Below are positions 7,906 to 16,784 of a stretch of 64,000 nt of DNA, piece by piece (positions within the stretch are counted from its first letter, which is position 1; every line of letters starts with the position of its first letter). Position numbers and translations under genes: made by a program. Source of the DNA: Treponema sp. UBA4377 (lineage in GTDB: Bacteria; Spirochaetota; Spirochaetia; Treponematales; Treponemataceae); assembly GCA_002391235.1 (NCBI GenBank), contig DGRX01000027.1:1-64000 (forward strand). The letters run 5' to 3'. The notes beneath the pieces are model-generated. The model saw only the letters and a list, made by a program, of their open reading frames with translations. It did not search any database and was not told the origin of the DNA.

Positions 7906-8931
7906 ATGGAAAAAATCGCTTTGGCCGGACTTTTGCCGGACGAAATTTCCTCACAGTTAAACCTTGCGCCCGCCTTTAGAGGAAAGCAGATCTTTAAATG
8001 GATTTCGCTCGGGGCGGAATCATTTGACGCTATGACAAACCTTTCCAAGGACTTGCGCTCGTCGCTGGAAGAAAAGGCCGTCTTGCGCTCCTCTTGCGTG
8101 AAGCAGGTTTTTAAAGACTCCGACGGAACGGTAAAGCTGCAGATAAAAACTTTTGACGGCCTTTTAATCGAAACGGTTTTGCTTACCGACATCGAAGGGC
8201 GAAAGACCGCCTGCGTTTCTTGCCAGGCCGGCTGCGCGATGGCTTGCGCTTTTTGCCAGACGGGCCATTTGGGCTTTGCCCGCAATTTGACCGCGGCCGA
8301 AATCGTCGAACAGTTTTTGTTTTTGGAAAAGGAATGCGGCGAGCTGCAAAACATTGTCTTTATGGGAATGGGCGAGCCGATGCTTAACCTTGACTCGATA
8401 AGAAAGGCGATCGCCGTTTTGACAAACAAAGAAGGCCGCGCGCTTGGAACAAAAAGAATAACGCTTTCCACTTGCGGAATAATAAAAGGCATTTACGACC
8501 TGGCCGACAACGGCCCAAAGATTCGCCTGGCCCTGAGCCTTACGACCGCCGACCCGGACTTGCGCGCGGCCCTTATGCCGGTCACAAAAACGAATCCCTT
8601 GCCGGAAGTCCGAAAGGCGATTGACTACTACGCAAAAAAATCCGGCCGCCGCGTGACGCTTGAAGCCGCGCTTTTGGCCGGCCAAAACACCGGGCCGGAC
8701 AGTGCCCGCCGCATGATTGAGTTCGCGCGCGGCATTGACGTGAACATAAACCTTATTCCTTGGAATCCGATAGAAGCGCTTCCCTTTAAAGAGCCGTCGC
8801 AAAAAGAGTGCGAGGATTTTGTTAACGCCTTGGAGGCCGCGGGCCTTAACGTGACTCTTCGCCGCCGCCGCGGAGCCGGAATCAAGGGCGCCTGCGGACA
8901 GCTGGGCAGTACAAAATTTTCAAAAGAATAA
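7906..8931 (+). CDS. rlmN: Dual-specificity 23S rRNA/tRNA (adenine-C2) methyltransferase RlmN
   Basis: 341 residues, radical SAM. The 4Fe-4S ligands are Cys110, Cys114 and Cys117 in GCAMACAFC; the two mechanistic cysteines match Cys103 and Cys330. GMGEPMLN is the SAM-binding motif. RlmN methylates C2 of A2503 in 23S rRNA and of A37 in some tRNAs, supporting decoding fidelity. It sits 18 nt after the TPR gene and converges on the cysteine desulfurase gene. Confidence 0.95.
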   Translation: MEKIALAGLLPDEISSQLNLAPAFRGKQIFKWISLGAESFDAMTNLSKDLRSSLEEKAVLRSSCVKQVFKDSDGTVKLQIKTFDGLLIETVLLTDIEGRKTACVSCQAGCAMACAFCQTGHLGFARNLTAAEIVEQFLFLEKECGELQNIVFMGMGEPMLNLDSIRKAIAVLTNKEGRALGTKRITLSTCGIIKGIYDLADNGPKIRLALSLTTADPDLRAALMPVTKTNPLPEVRKAIDYYAKKSGRRVTLEAALLAGQNTGPDSARRMIEFARGIDVNINLIPWNPIEALPFKEPSQKECEDFVNALEAAGLNVTLRRRRGAGIKGACGQLGSTKFSKE

Positions 8932-8980
8932 AAATCGCTTGCAAAACAAAAAAGTTTCGCAAGGCCAAAAAGCGGCGGCG

Positions 8981-10204
8981 CTAGTTAAAGGCCGCGCAAA
9001 CTTCCTTTACCGCGTCCAAAAGCGCCTGCATTCCCGCCTGCGTGGTCTTTGGCCCAAAGCTAAAGCGGACTGACGTTTCCCTTTGCGCCGCCGGAACTCC
9101 CATCGCTTCCAATATCGGCCGCGAGGCTTTTTTTGACGAGCAGGCGCTTCCGGTAGAAACGCAAATGCCCTTTGCGTCAAGCGCGCGGAGCATAACCTGG
9201 CCCGGAATTTTGTTAAAGCTTGCCTGAACGACCCAAGGCGAAAAATTGTCGCTAGCGCCGAAAGTGGCTTCCTGACTAAGAACGCCGCGCGCTTTCGGGA
9301 TTATTTCGCAGCCTTTTATCGAAAGCAAGCCCCTTATAAAAGATGACGTCCATTCTTTTTGTTCCTCAAGGCGCGCGGCGCTTTTGGTCTTGCCGCCGTT
9401 TTTGGTTTCGGCGACAGGCGCGGTAATCGCGTGGCGCTCAAGGCATTTTGCGAAGGCGATGGCGCCAAAAAGGTTTTCGGTTCCGCTGCGGACGCCTCCT
9501 TCTTGCCCGCCGCCGCGCAAAAATATTTCCTCTTCTTTTTTAAGGTAAAGAATGCCGATGCCGCGCGGCCCGCAAATTTTGTGCGCGCTAAAGGCCGCCG
9601 AGTCAAGCCCGGGCTCGTTTAGAAAATCGATCGGTATTTTTCCAAGCGCTTGAACGCAGTCAACGTGAAAGCGCGGCTTTCGCTTGCCCTTGTATTGTTC
9701 CTCAAGCGCGGCGGCGATTTTTTGGATTGGTTGGACCGCGCCGGTTTCGTTGTTGACCGCCATTACGGACACGAAAAGGGTCTTTGCGTCAACCGTTTGC
9801 AAGACCGCCTCTGGCGTGACAAAGCCGTTTTTGTCGGACGGAATCAAGCGGCATTCGATTCCGACTTTCTTCAGCTCCTCGGCCATTTCGCGCAGGGCAG
9901 GATGCTCTATGGCGCTTACGGCGACGTTTCCTTTTTCGGGGCGGTTTAAAATCGCCAGCAGGGGAATGTGGTCGCTTTCGGTTCCGCCGGAAGTGAATAT
10001 AATTTGCTTGGCCTGGACGCCAAAGACGGCCGCGCAGTCCGAGCGCGCTTTTTCCAAGGCGGCGCGAGCCTCTTTTCCTGCCGCATGAACGCTTGAAGGG
10101 TTGGCCCAAGCCGCCAAGGATTCCTTTAGCGCGGCCTCCAAAATGTCTTGGTCGGGAATGGCCGTCGCGGCCCAGTCAAAGTAAAGTTCTGGATTCACAG
10201 GCAT
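8981..10204 (-). CDS. Cysteine desulfurase (NifS/IscS family)
   Basis: 407 residues from ATG 10204, which overlaps the aroB stop; an upstream in-frame start would extend 15 residues into aroB and is less likely. PLP is held by Lys209 in SAHKICGPRG with His101 stacking; the sulfur-carrying Cys355 lies in a long loop TGSACSS, as in IscS-type enzymes. It takes sulfur from cysteine for Fe-S clusters and thio-modified tRNAs. A lysine/alanine-rich stretch at about 263-283 looks like an insertion. No iscU-like gene is adjacent. Paired with aroB in one transcript. Confidence 0.9.
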   Translation of the reverse strand: MPVNPELYFDWAATAIPDQDILEAALKESLAAWANPSSVHAAGKEARAALEKARSDCAAVFGVQAKQIIFTSGGTESDHIPLLAILNRPEKGNVAVSAIEHPALREMAEELKKVGIECRLIPSDKNGFVTPEAVLQTVDAKTLFVSVMAVNNETGAVQPIQKIAAALEEQYKGKRKPRFHVDCVQALGKIPIDFLNEPGLDSAAFSAHKICGPRGIGILYLKKEEEIFLRGGGQEGGVRSGTENLFGAIAFAKCLERHAITAPVAETKNGGKTKSAARLEEQKEWTSSFIRGLLSIKGCEIIPKARGVLSQEATFGASDNFSPWVVQASFNKIPGQVMLRALDAKGICVSTGSACSSKKASRPILEAMGVPAAQRETSVRFSFGPKTTQAGMQALLDAVKEVCAAFN

Positions 10205-11364
10205 TTTAAGATATCCTTGTCGGAGACTTCCGTTATTACTGTATCGCAAAGGCCGCTTTGCAAAATAACGCGGATTTTGCTGGAGGAATTCTTTTTGTCG
10301 CGGCGCATCGCCTCAAGGATTTTTTTCGCGCCGTCTTTAGGGCAAAAGCATTTGGGGGCGGCGGCTGTTTCCCAGCCAAAATATTCTAGAAGCTCAAAGA
10401 CCTTTTCCTTGTATTCGTCTGGGCAAAGACCAAGCTTTTGGCTAAGGCAAAGCGCGCGGCCTATTCCCCAAGCGACGGCGTCTCCGTGCGCGATTTTTCC
10501 AAGCCCCGCGCAAGTTTCAAGCGCGTGGCCAAATGTGTGGCCCAGGTTAAGCTGCATTCTAATGTTTTTTTCGATCATGTCCTTTTGGACCACGCGCGCC
10601 TTGGCCTTGGCGCAGGCCTGAATCATCTTAAAGACAAAGGCCTTGTCGCGCTTTTTTACAAGCTCGCGCTTTTTTGAAATTTCTTCAAACATTTTTTTGT
10701 TGTAAAGGAGCGCGGTCTTAAAGGCTTCGGCAAAGCCCGATCGGTATTCGCGTTCGTTAAGGCTTTGGACAAAGTCCGGGTAAACGTAAAGCGCTCGGGC
10801 GGGATAAAAGGCGCCGATCATGTTTTTGTAGTCGTCAAAGTCGCATCCGGTCTTTCCGCCCATCGCGGCGTCAACCATCGCAAGCAAAGTTGTCGGAACG
10901 AATTCGCAAACCGCGCCGCGCTTATAAAGCGAAGCGGCAAAGGCCGTCATGTCGGTAAGAACGCCGCCGCCTATCGCGCAAAAAACGTCTTTTCGTGTAA
11001 AGGAACGGTCCAGAGCGGCCTCTACGATTTGGAGGACGGTCTTTATAGTCTTGTGTTTTTCTCCGGCCTGGACGATTATTAGCGCGTTTCCTTTGGCCGC
11101 GCCTGAGCCGTCGTAAACGCCGGGCTTGATTTTGGCGGCGGCTTTTTGGTCTTGCTTTCCGTCAGCGCCGAAGAGCGCGACGAAATTTTTAAGGCAGGGC
11201 AGGGCGGCCACGTTTGTGTCAATGGCAAAGAGGCGGCGGCAGTTTTGGGCTTGCGAAAAGAAAAGCTTTTTTAAGTCGATTTTGTCCTGGATAAAATGAA
11301 TTTCGCTTTTTGGCGTCGCGATATATTGCTTTTGGTAATTTATAGAAAAGGCGTTTTCTTGCAT
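10195..11364 (-). CDS. aroB: 3-Dehydroquinate synthase
   Basis: 389 residues. Converts DAHP to 3-dehydroquinate in the shikimate pathway using NAD and a metal. Visible signatures are GGGVLTD (NAD loop), PTTLLAMVDAAMGGKTG, GFAEAFKTALL (metal-binding Glu) and LNLGHTFGHALE (metal-binding His). A lysine/alanine-rich insert near 70-95 is unusual but does not interrupt a motif. It is followed with a 10-nt overlap by the cysteine desulfurase gene. The DAHP synthase that supplies it is at 51567-53564. Confidence 0.95.
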   Translation of the reverse strand: MQENAFSINYQKQYIATPKSEIHFIQDKIDLKKLFFSQAQNCRRLFAIDTNVAALPCLKNFVALFGADGKQDQKAAAKIKPGVYDGSGAAKGNALIIVQAGEKHKTIKTVLQIVEAALDRSFTRKDVFCAIGGGVLTDMTAFAASLYKRGAVCEFVPTTLLAMVDAAMGGKTGCDFDDYKNMIGAFYPARALYVYPDFVQSLNEREYRSGFAEAFKTALLYNKKMFEEISKKRELVKKRDKAFVFKMIQACAKAKARVVQKDMIEKNIRMQLNLGHTFGHALETCAGLGKIAHGDAVAWGIGRALCLSQKLGLCPDEYKEKVFELLEYFGWETAAAPKCFCPKDGAKKILEAMRRDKKNSSSKIRVILQSGLCDTVITEVSDKDILKCL

Positions 11365-11370
11365 AAAGCC

Positions 11371-11399
11371 ATATTACCGCATTTTTCGCGCTTTTGCTA
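11371..11399 (-). promoter_or_regulatory. Promoter of aroB with TAGCAA -35 box
   Basis: On the minus strand TAGCAA (11394-11399), 17-bp spacer, TAATAT (11371-11376), 6 nt, ATG. No Shine-Dalgarno site; predicted leaderless. Confidence 0.55.
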
Positions 11400-11487
11400 G
11401 TGGCAGAGTTTGCCTTGCGCTGTCGGCGCCGTTCCCTATTCAAGGCGCGTTTTTTTTGTTAAAATGAAAGGGAATGCAGGAGGACGC

Positions 11488-13407
11488 GTGAAAAAGATTT
11501 TTAAGATGTCGGGCGCTTTTTGCCTTGCGTTTTTAGCTTTTTGTTTTGCAGCCTGTTCCTACAGCGACAATCCAGTTACAAACATTTATTCCGACGCCAC
11601 CCAGGAAGAAAGCTTGGCTTTTGTTTCGGAGTCTCTTCCTGTCTTGGCTCCAAAGGAACGGCTTACAGGCTCGATGAGCGCGCGTTTTTATAAGGGCGAT
11701 TCCTACGTTCCCTATGTGGGCCTTAGGCATTACCTTACGTCTTGCATGAAATATTCAGTTGTTTCGGAGTCGTACTCAAAGGGCGACTACCGTTATGTCA
11801 TACAAGACCCGGACGCCGCCGCCAAAAGATATGTCATCGTCGTCAACAAAGACTCAGACACGATTTTCATGCCGACCTTCGGCGACTTTCAAAGCATGGA
11901 CCCAAGCGAAGTTGTCGGCTTTCTTAAGCTTGTAAAAACCTACACCGGAGAAAAGGCCAAGACCTTTGACCTTGCAAAATACGGCTTTTGCGTGTATGGC
12001 GGAATCGACGACGTTTACATTCCCCTCTTTGTCCTTTCAAATGTTTTTTCAATGATAAATTACGAGCGCTACTTTTACAACGGCCAAGCCGTTTATTTTA
12101 CCGGAACGGACGAAGATTATTACGACAAAGATTCAGGCTATGCGTCGTTTTACAAAAGCCCCTGGTACACTGATTCCGCGGGCAATTTAAGAGAGCGGCC
12201 AAAGGAACTGGTTTCGCTTTCATACAATCTTTTGCGCTTTATCCACGAAAATCTCTACGGGCGGCCTGGCTATTACGGCTTTGCCGACGACGGAAACGGA
12301 TGTCCTGTAAAGGAAAAAGTCGCCGCGACCGACCCTCTTGACTTTGAGCGAATGCTTGTTCAAAACGCGCTCGACATTCGTTCCCTTCTTCTTTCTTCCT
12401 CTTACATTGATTACATCGCGGGCCTTGACATGCTTTATGACAGGGTGTACGGAGACGCGCACTCGTCTTTTACCGCCAAGCAGGATTATGTTTCGCAGGC
12501 CTATATCGCGGCAAAATACGGACCTGAAAATTTGTTCAGCAAAAAATACGCTTTGCTAATGGCGCGCTTGCAAAACTATTCGGAGAGCTATCCGAAGAGC
12601 TATCCGGAGGTTAGGAAAAATTTGAAAAGCGGAGCCGCTTCCGGCGCAAGCTACATAGGAAAGTCCTCCTCTGATCCTGACGCGCCGCCCGCCTTTGAGG
12701 TCATCGACTCAAACAAGACCGCGATAATCCGCTTTGATAAATTTGAGTACAATGAAGCCTTTTGGAAAAGCTATTACGCTTCTCCCCGACCAGGAAGCCC
12801 CAACCCTGATCCTTCCGCAGGCGGCATTAGAATTCCTGACGACACCGTGGGAATCTTTTACAAGTCCTTTTACGCGCTTGAAAACGTTCCCTCTTATAAA
12901 AATTCCGTTAAGAATGTTGTCATAGACCTTTCTTGCAACCCCGGCGGAGACACAGCCGCGCTTCATTACGCCTTGTGTTTTTTGCTTGACCCAAAGGACG
13001 CCGCCACCCTTTATTATGATTTTTTCACCGGCGGAAAGAAGGTTGAGACAGGGCCAGCCGACATAAACTTGGATGGAAAGATAGACGACAAAGACAAAAA
13101 AAAGAATTACAACTTTGTCGTCCTTACAAGCAACGTGACATTTTCGTGCGGAAACTCTTTTGCGAACACTTGCTGGGACAACGGCATAAAAATCGCGGGA
13201 ATCAGAAGCGTGGGCGGAAGCTGCGTCGTCCGTTATGCCTGCACCGCGGACGGCTTTCCCTTCCAGTATTCAGGCTGCATGCGCGAGTCGCACAAGGCGG
13301 ACTGGAGCAATTGCGAGGACGGAGCGCCTGTCGATAAGGCTCTTACGCTTGACCAAATGTATAGCAACACGGCCTTGGCAAGCGCGGTCAACGAGCTTTT
13401 CCCGTAA
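11488..13407 (+). CDS. Lipoprotein with S41-type (C-terminal processing) protease domain
   Basis: Chosen start is GTG 11488, seven nt from a strong GCAGGAGG site; earlier in-frame starts would prepend residues to the signal peptide. The 639-residue protein has a lipoprotein signal peptide ending in FAAC (Cys23). The S41 peptidase core occupies about 430-620: VVIDLSCNPGGDTAAL and the nucleophile region NVTFSCGNSFA (Ser553 likely). A DINLDGKIDDKD loop at 525-536 fits the EF-hand/dockerin calcium-loop pattern, an odd insertion before the nucleophile. Likely anchored on the periplasmic or outer surface; substrate unknown. Confidence 0.75.
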   Translation: MKKIFKMSGAFCLAFLAFCFAACSYSDNPVTNIYSDATQEESLAFVSESLPVLAPKERLTGSMSARFYKGDSYVPYVGLRHYLTSCMKYSVVSESYSKGDYRYVIQDPDAAAKRYVIVVNKDSDTIFMPTFGDFQSMDPSEVVGFLKLVKTYTGEKAKTFDLAKYGFCVYGGIDDVYIPLFVLSNVFSMINYERYFYNGQAVYFTGTDEDYYDKDSGYASFYKSPWYTDSAGNLRERPKELVSLSYNLLRFIHENLYGRPGYYGFADDGNGCPVKEKVAATDPLDFERMLVQNALDIRSLLLSSSYIDYIAGLDMLYDRVYGDAHSSFTAKQDYVSQAYIAAKYGPENLFSKKYALLMARLQNYSESYPKSYPEVRKNLKSGAASGASYIGKSSSDPDAPPAFEVIDSNKTAIIRFDKFEYNEAFWKSYYASPRPGSPNPDPSAGGIRIPDDTVGIFYKSFYALENVPSYKNSVKNVVIDLSCNPGGDTAALHYALCFLLDPKDAATLYYDFFTGGKKVETGPADINLDGKIDDKDKKKNYNFVVLTSNVTFSCGNSFANTCWDNGIKIAGIRSVGGSCVVRYACTADGFPFQYSGCMRESHKADWSNCEDGAPVDKALTLDQMYSNTALASAVNELFP

Positions 13408-13567
13408 TACGGCAGCGTTCGTCAATACGAGCGGTCCATCGCCTCTAGCTTTTCGCTTTCAGCGGTTTTTCTAGCGCCAATTTTAGCTCCGCTTCCCCGA
13501 TGAAAACTTCCGTCCGGGCCCTTTCTAAATTTTCTATACAGATGTTTTGTTGTCAGTAAAATTCTGC

Positions 13568-13596
13568 TTGAAAAACTTGTAAAATTCCGCTAAAAT
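13568..13596 (+). promoter_or_regulatory. Promoter of the RND/LolA-like envelope cluster
   Basis: TTGAAA (13568-13573), 17-bp spacer, TAAAAT (13591-13596). AAGGTGGA follows as the ribosome-binding site for ATG 13612. The rest of the gap from 13408 shows nothing else I can identify. Confidence 0.65.
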
Positions 13597-13611
13597 TAAG
13601 GTGGATTTTTT

Positions 13612-15966
13612 ATGAAACTTTTTGGCGTTGACAAAGTCTTTAAGAATCTTGCGGAATTTCAAACGCGGCATAGAAAAAAGATTCTTGCCCTTTTCCTTTT
13701 TTTGGACATTTTAGCGCTCCTTGGCCTTGGAAAAATAGTCGTCAGCGCCGATGTCCAGGCCTCGAAACCGAACGAAAAAACTTTAAAGGCGGAAGAAAAG
13801 TTTTTTAAAACTTTTCCAAATGAATCCATTTATGTCTTGGTTTCTTCCGCCGACGTTTTCAGTCCGCAAACTTTAAAGGTCATAGACAAACTTGGCCGAA
13901 GGCTGGAAACGGAAGTTCCCACCGCCTCTTCCGTTTATTCCCTTTTGACAATGACGGTTCCTGTAGGAAGCGAAGACGGAATAGAAATAAAGAATCCCTT
14001 TGACGGAAAAATTCCTGACGACCCTAAAAAATTAAAGGAGATAAAAGATTTCTTTTTAAGCCGGGAGTCCTTGGTCAATGTTTTTGTTTCCGCCGACGCT
14101 ACGGAAACTTGGCTGATTCTTCCCCTTCCCAGAGTGAAAGATGACAGGTCTTTTAGAAACCAAAGAAGTCGCGCCGCGCAAAAGATTATTCAAGAAGTGT
14201 CCAAAGAATGCCAGGGCGTTTGCAGTCTTAATCCTGTGGGCTGGGATTATTCCGCCACGGAAGCCAGCGATTACGCGATTCGCGAGGCCTTGACAAGAAT
14301 TTCAATCGGCTTTGCGGTCATGCTTTTTATGCTGATTTTTTTGCTCCGTTCGTTAAGGGGCGTCGTTTTTTCCCTTTTGTCCGCTTTTTTGGGAATAGCG
14401 TCCGTGTTGGGGCTTTCGTCCTATTTGGGGTTTCCAATAAACGCGAACGCCATTTCACTTCCGATTTTGCTGGGAATGGCGCTTTCAATTGGCTATTCCC
14501 TTCATGTAATCAATTCCTTCAAACGCCATTTTAGGCGGACTGGAAAAAGAATTGAGTCTGTCATTTTGATGTCGGAGGAAACCGGCTGGTCGCTCTTTTT
14601 TACTGTGGCCACCACAGTCGCGTCTTTGATTTCGTTTTTATTTTTTGACATGGAAATTTTGCGCTGGATAGGAGGAATTTCCGCAGGCATTGTTTTTAGC
14701 GTTTATTTGCATGTCGCGCTTGTCATTCCAATAGTCATGTCCTTTGGAAAAGACCAAGAGGAAATGGGCGTCGAAAAAGCCAAGGCCGCGACTGGCGTTG
14801 ACCTTGCCTTTGAGCGCGCGGGGCTTTTTGTCGTCCAAAACAAAATTCCTGTGGCCGTCATTTCCGCCGCGATTATGATTTTCCTAGCCTTTGGCATAAG
14901 GCGCATATCGGTCAACATGGACTTGTTCGAGATGCAAGGGCCAAAGGTTCCCCATATCGCGCGCGCCAAGGAATTGCTGCGCCACGAGCTTGGAAGCATT
15001 TACAGCTTTGACGTGATGGTTTTGTTTGACAACCCGGACGCTTTTAAAGAGACGGAAAATCTTTTAAGGCTTGAAAAAATGGTTTCGCGACTTGGAAACT
15101 TACGGCTTGTAAAAAAATCTTCTGGAAAGCCCCGCGTCCTTTCGCCGCTTCCATTGCTAAAAGAAATAAACAGAGTGTTCAACGGCGACAAAGAAGAGTT
15201 TTACCGCATAAACACTGACGGCGGGGCGGCCGCGCAAACCCTTGTTTTTTGGTCGAACAGTTTTAGGGAATACTTTGACGTTGACAACGACGACTATGGC
15301 GTCGTCAGGCTTCACTTGGAGCTTACCGGCTTTGACTCAAAAAAACTTCTTGCGGATGTGGCGGACATAGAAGAAATTGGAAAAGAAATTTTTCCGGACG
15401 CGAATGTTTATTCCATAGGCCGCGTGATTGACTACGCCAGAACAAATGACGTCCTTGTGGAGCTGGAACTAAAGTCATTGATGATTTCGTTTTTAATAAT
15501 CGCTTTTATGTTGGCGGCAGCCTTTGCCAACGCGACCGCGGGGCTTATAGCGATGATTCCGAACATCGCTCCTATAGTGACTTTGGCCGGAATCATGGGA
15601 TATTTGGGCCAGCCCCTTGACATACTCACGGTGACGGTAATGCCCATGGTTTTGGGCCTTGCGGTTGACGACACAATCCACTTGACAAACCACATAAAAA
15701 AAGATTTTTTGCGGACAGGTTCTTATATGGAAGCCGTAAAGAATTCCTTTGGAAAAATCGCCAAGACCATGTTCATGACTAGCGCCATTCTTTGCGCCAT
15801 GTTCGCGGTTTATTTGTTCAGCCCGATGCGTTTTTTTACCCATACAGGATTTCTTGCAATTGTGGGAATAAGCTCGGCGCTGCTTGCGGACTACACGCTC
15901 ACTCCGGCTGTCATTTGCATCGCAAAGCCTTTTGGAAAAGAAGTTGTTCATGACATTCATAAATAA
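13612..15966 (+). CDS. RND/MMPL-family exporter, copy 1
   Basis: 784 residues with the RND layout: one N-terminal membrane helix (about 24-44), a periplasmic domain, a five- to six-helix bundle (about 225-400), a helix near 413-430, a second periplasmic domain and a last helix bundle (about 622-775). GLAVDDTIHLTNHI near 680 is the conserved loop of the C-terminal bundle. MMPL-type proteins export lipids or lipid-linked molecules using proton flux. It is a clear paralogue of the gene at 18126-20480; the two bracket a LolA-like protein and a beta-barrel, which suggests one envelope transport machine. Substrate unknown. Confidence 0.85.
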   Translation: MKLFGVDKVFKNLAEFQTRHRKKILALFLFLDILALLGLGKIVVSADVQASKPNEKTLKAEEKFFKTFPNESIYVLVSSADVFSPQTLKVIDKLGRRLETEVPTASSVYSLLTMTVPVGSEDGIEIKNPFDGKIPDDPKKLKEIKDFFLSRESLVNVFVSADATETWLILPLPRVKDDRSFRNQRSRAAQKIIQEVSKECQGVCSLNPVGWDYSATEASDYAIREALTRISIGFAVMLFMLIFLLRSLRGVVFSLLSAFLGIASVLGLSSYLGFPINANAISLPILLGMALSIGYSLHVINSFKRHFRRTGKRIESVILMSEETGWSLFFTVATTVASLISFLFFDMEILRWIGGISAGIVFSVYLHVALVIPIVMSFGKDQEEMGVEKAKAATGVDLAFERAGLFVVQNKIPVAVISAAIMIFLAFGIRRISVNMDLFEMQGPKVPHIARAKELLRHELGSIYSFDVMVLFDNPDAFKETENLLRLEKMVSRLGNLRLVKKSSGKPRVLSPLPLLKEINRVFNGDKEEFYRINTDGGAAAQTLVFWSNSFREYFDVDNDDYGVVRLHLELTGFDSKKLLADVADIEEIGKEIFPDANVYSIGRVIDYARTNDVLVELELKSLMISFLIIAFMLAAAFANATAGLIAMIPNIAPIVTLAGIMGYLGQPLDILTVTVMPMVLGLAVDDTIHLTNHIKKDFLRTGSYMEAVKNSFGKIAKTMFMTSAILCAMFAVYLFSPMRFFTHTGFLAIVGISSALLADYTLTPAVICIAKPFGKEVVHDIHK

Positions 15967-15988
15967 TAAAACCTTAAGGAGGGTTTGT

Positions 15989-16774
15989 ATGAAAAAAATC
16001 ACAGTTTTGGGAGCTTTAATGCTATTGCCCATGTTCGCTTTTGCGGAAGGCTTGACAGCCTATGAAATCGCAAGCCGCGCCTACAATCAAGAGAGCGGAA
16101 AGACTTCTTTTTACGAAGCCTCGCTCACGATTCAGGCAAAGAGCGGAGCCTCTCGCGTCCGGGAAATTTCCTTGCGCAAAAAGCTGTATGACGGAGTAAA
16201 AAAGACGCTCATCACTTTTTCCGCTCCAAAAGAAGTTGCGGGCGTGGCCTATTTGTCGTTTGAATACGACTCTAAAAAAGCCGACGCCAAGGAGTCCGAA
16301 AACTGGCTTTATATGCCGGCGATGAAAAAGGTTCGCAGAATCAGCGGAAGCTCCCGCCAAGACGATTTTATGGGTTCTGACTTTACTTATGAAGACATCG
16401 GCGACAGAGGCCTGAACAAGGACAATTTTACGCTTGTGGGAGAGGAAAAGGTTGAAGGCTCGGACTGCTGGAAGTTGGACTGCGTGTCCAAGGATTCAAG
16501 CGAAAAAATTCCCAGAAGAATTTTATGGGTCAGAAAGGACAACTACATTCCGCAAAAAGTCCAGTTGTTTGACCAAAGGGGAGAGCTTCAAAGAGAGCTT
16601 GTCTGCTCGGACATAAAGCAAGTTGACGGCTTTTGGACTGTCAATAAAATGGTCATGACAAACGTTCAGACGGGACATTTTTCGACCATACAGATGAAGT
16701 CCCTGAAACACAACATTGATTTGTCTGACAATCTCTTTACCGTTTCTTCCATCGAGCGAGGAATCAAAAAATAA
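15989..16774 (+). CDS. LolA-like outer-membrane lipoprotein-sorting family protein
   Basis: 261 residues from ATG 15989, preceded by AAGGAGGG. Cleavable signal peptide (residues 1-20, ending AFAEG), so periplasmic. The central segment (YLSFEYDSKK, WLYMPAMKKVRRISG, DFMGSDFTYEDI) is characteristic of the LolA/LolB-fold family that accompanies MMPL transporters. Such proteins are thought to shuttle lipophilic cargo across the periplasm. Lies 22 nt after RND copy 1 and 10 nt before the beta-barrel gene. Confidence 0.85.
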   Translation: MKKITVLGALMLLPMFAFAEGLTAYEIASRAYNQESGKTSFYEASLTIQAKSGASRVREISLRKKLYDGVKKTLITFSAPKEVAGVAYLSFEYDSKKADAKESENWLYMPAMKKVRRISGSSRQDDFMGSDFTYEDIGDRGLNKDNFTLVGEEKVEGSDCWKLDCVSKDSSEKIPRRILWVRKDNYIPQKVQLFDQRGELQRELVCSDIKQVDGFWTVNKMVMTNVQTGHFSTIQMKSLKHNIDLSDNLFTVSSIERGIKK

Positions 16775-16784
16775 GGAGAGCCTG

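Noticed and set aside
8164..8802. A 212-codon minus-strand frame inside rlmN
   Set aside because: Antisense to a complete radical SAM gene with intact motifs; no start signal and biased composition.
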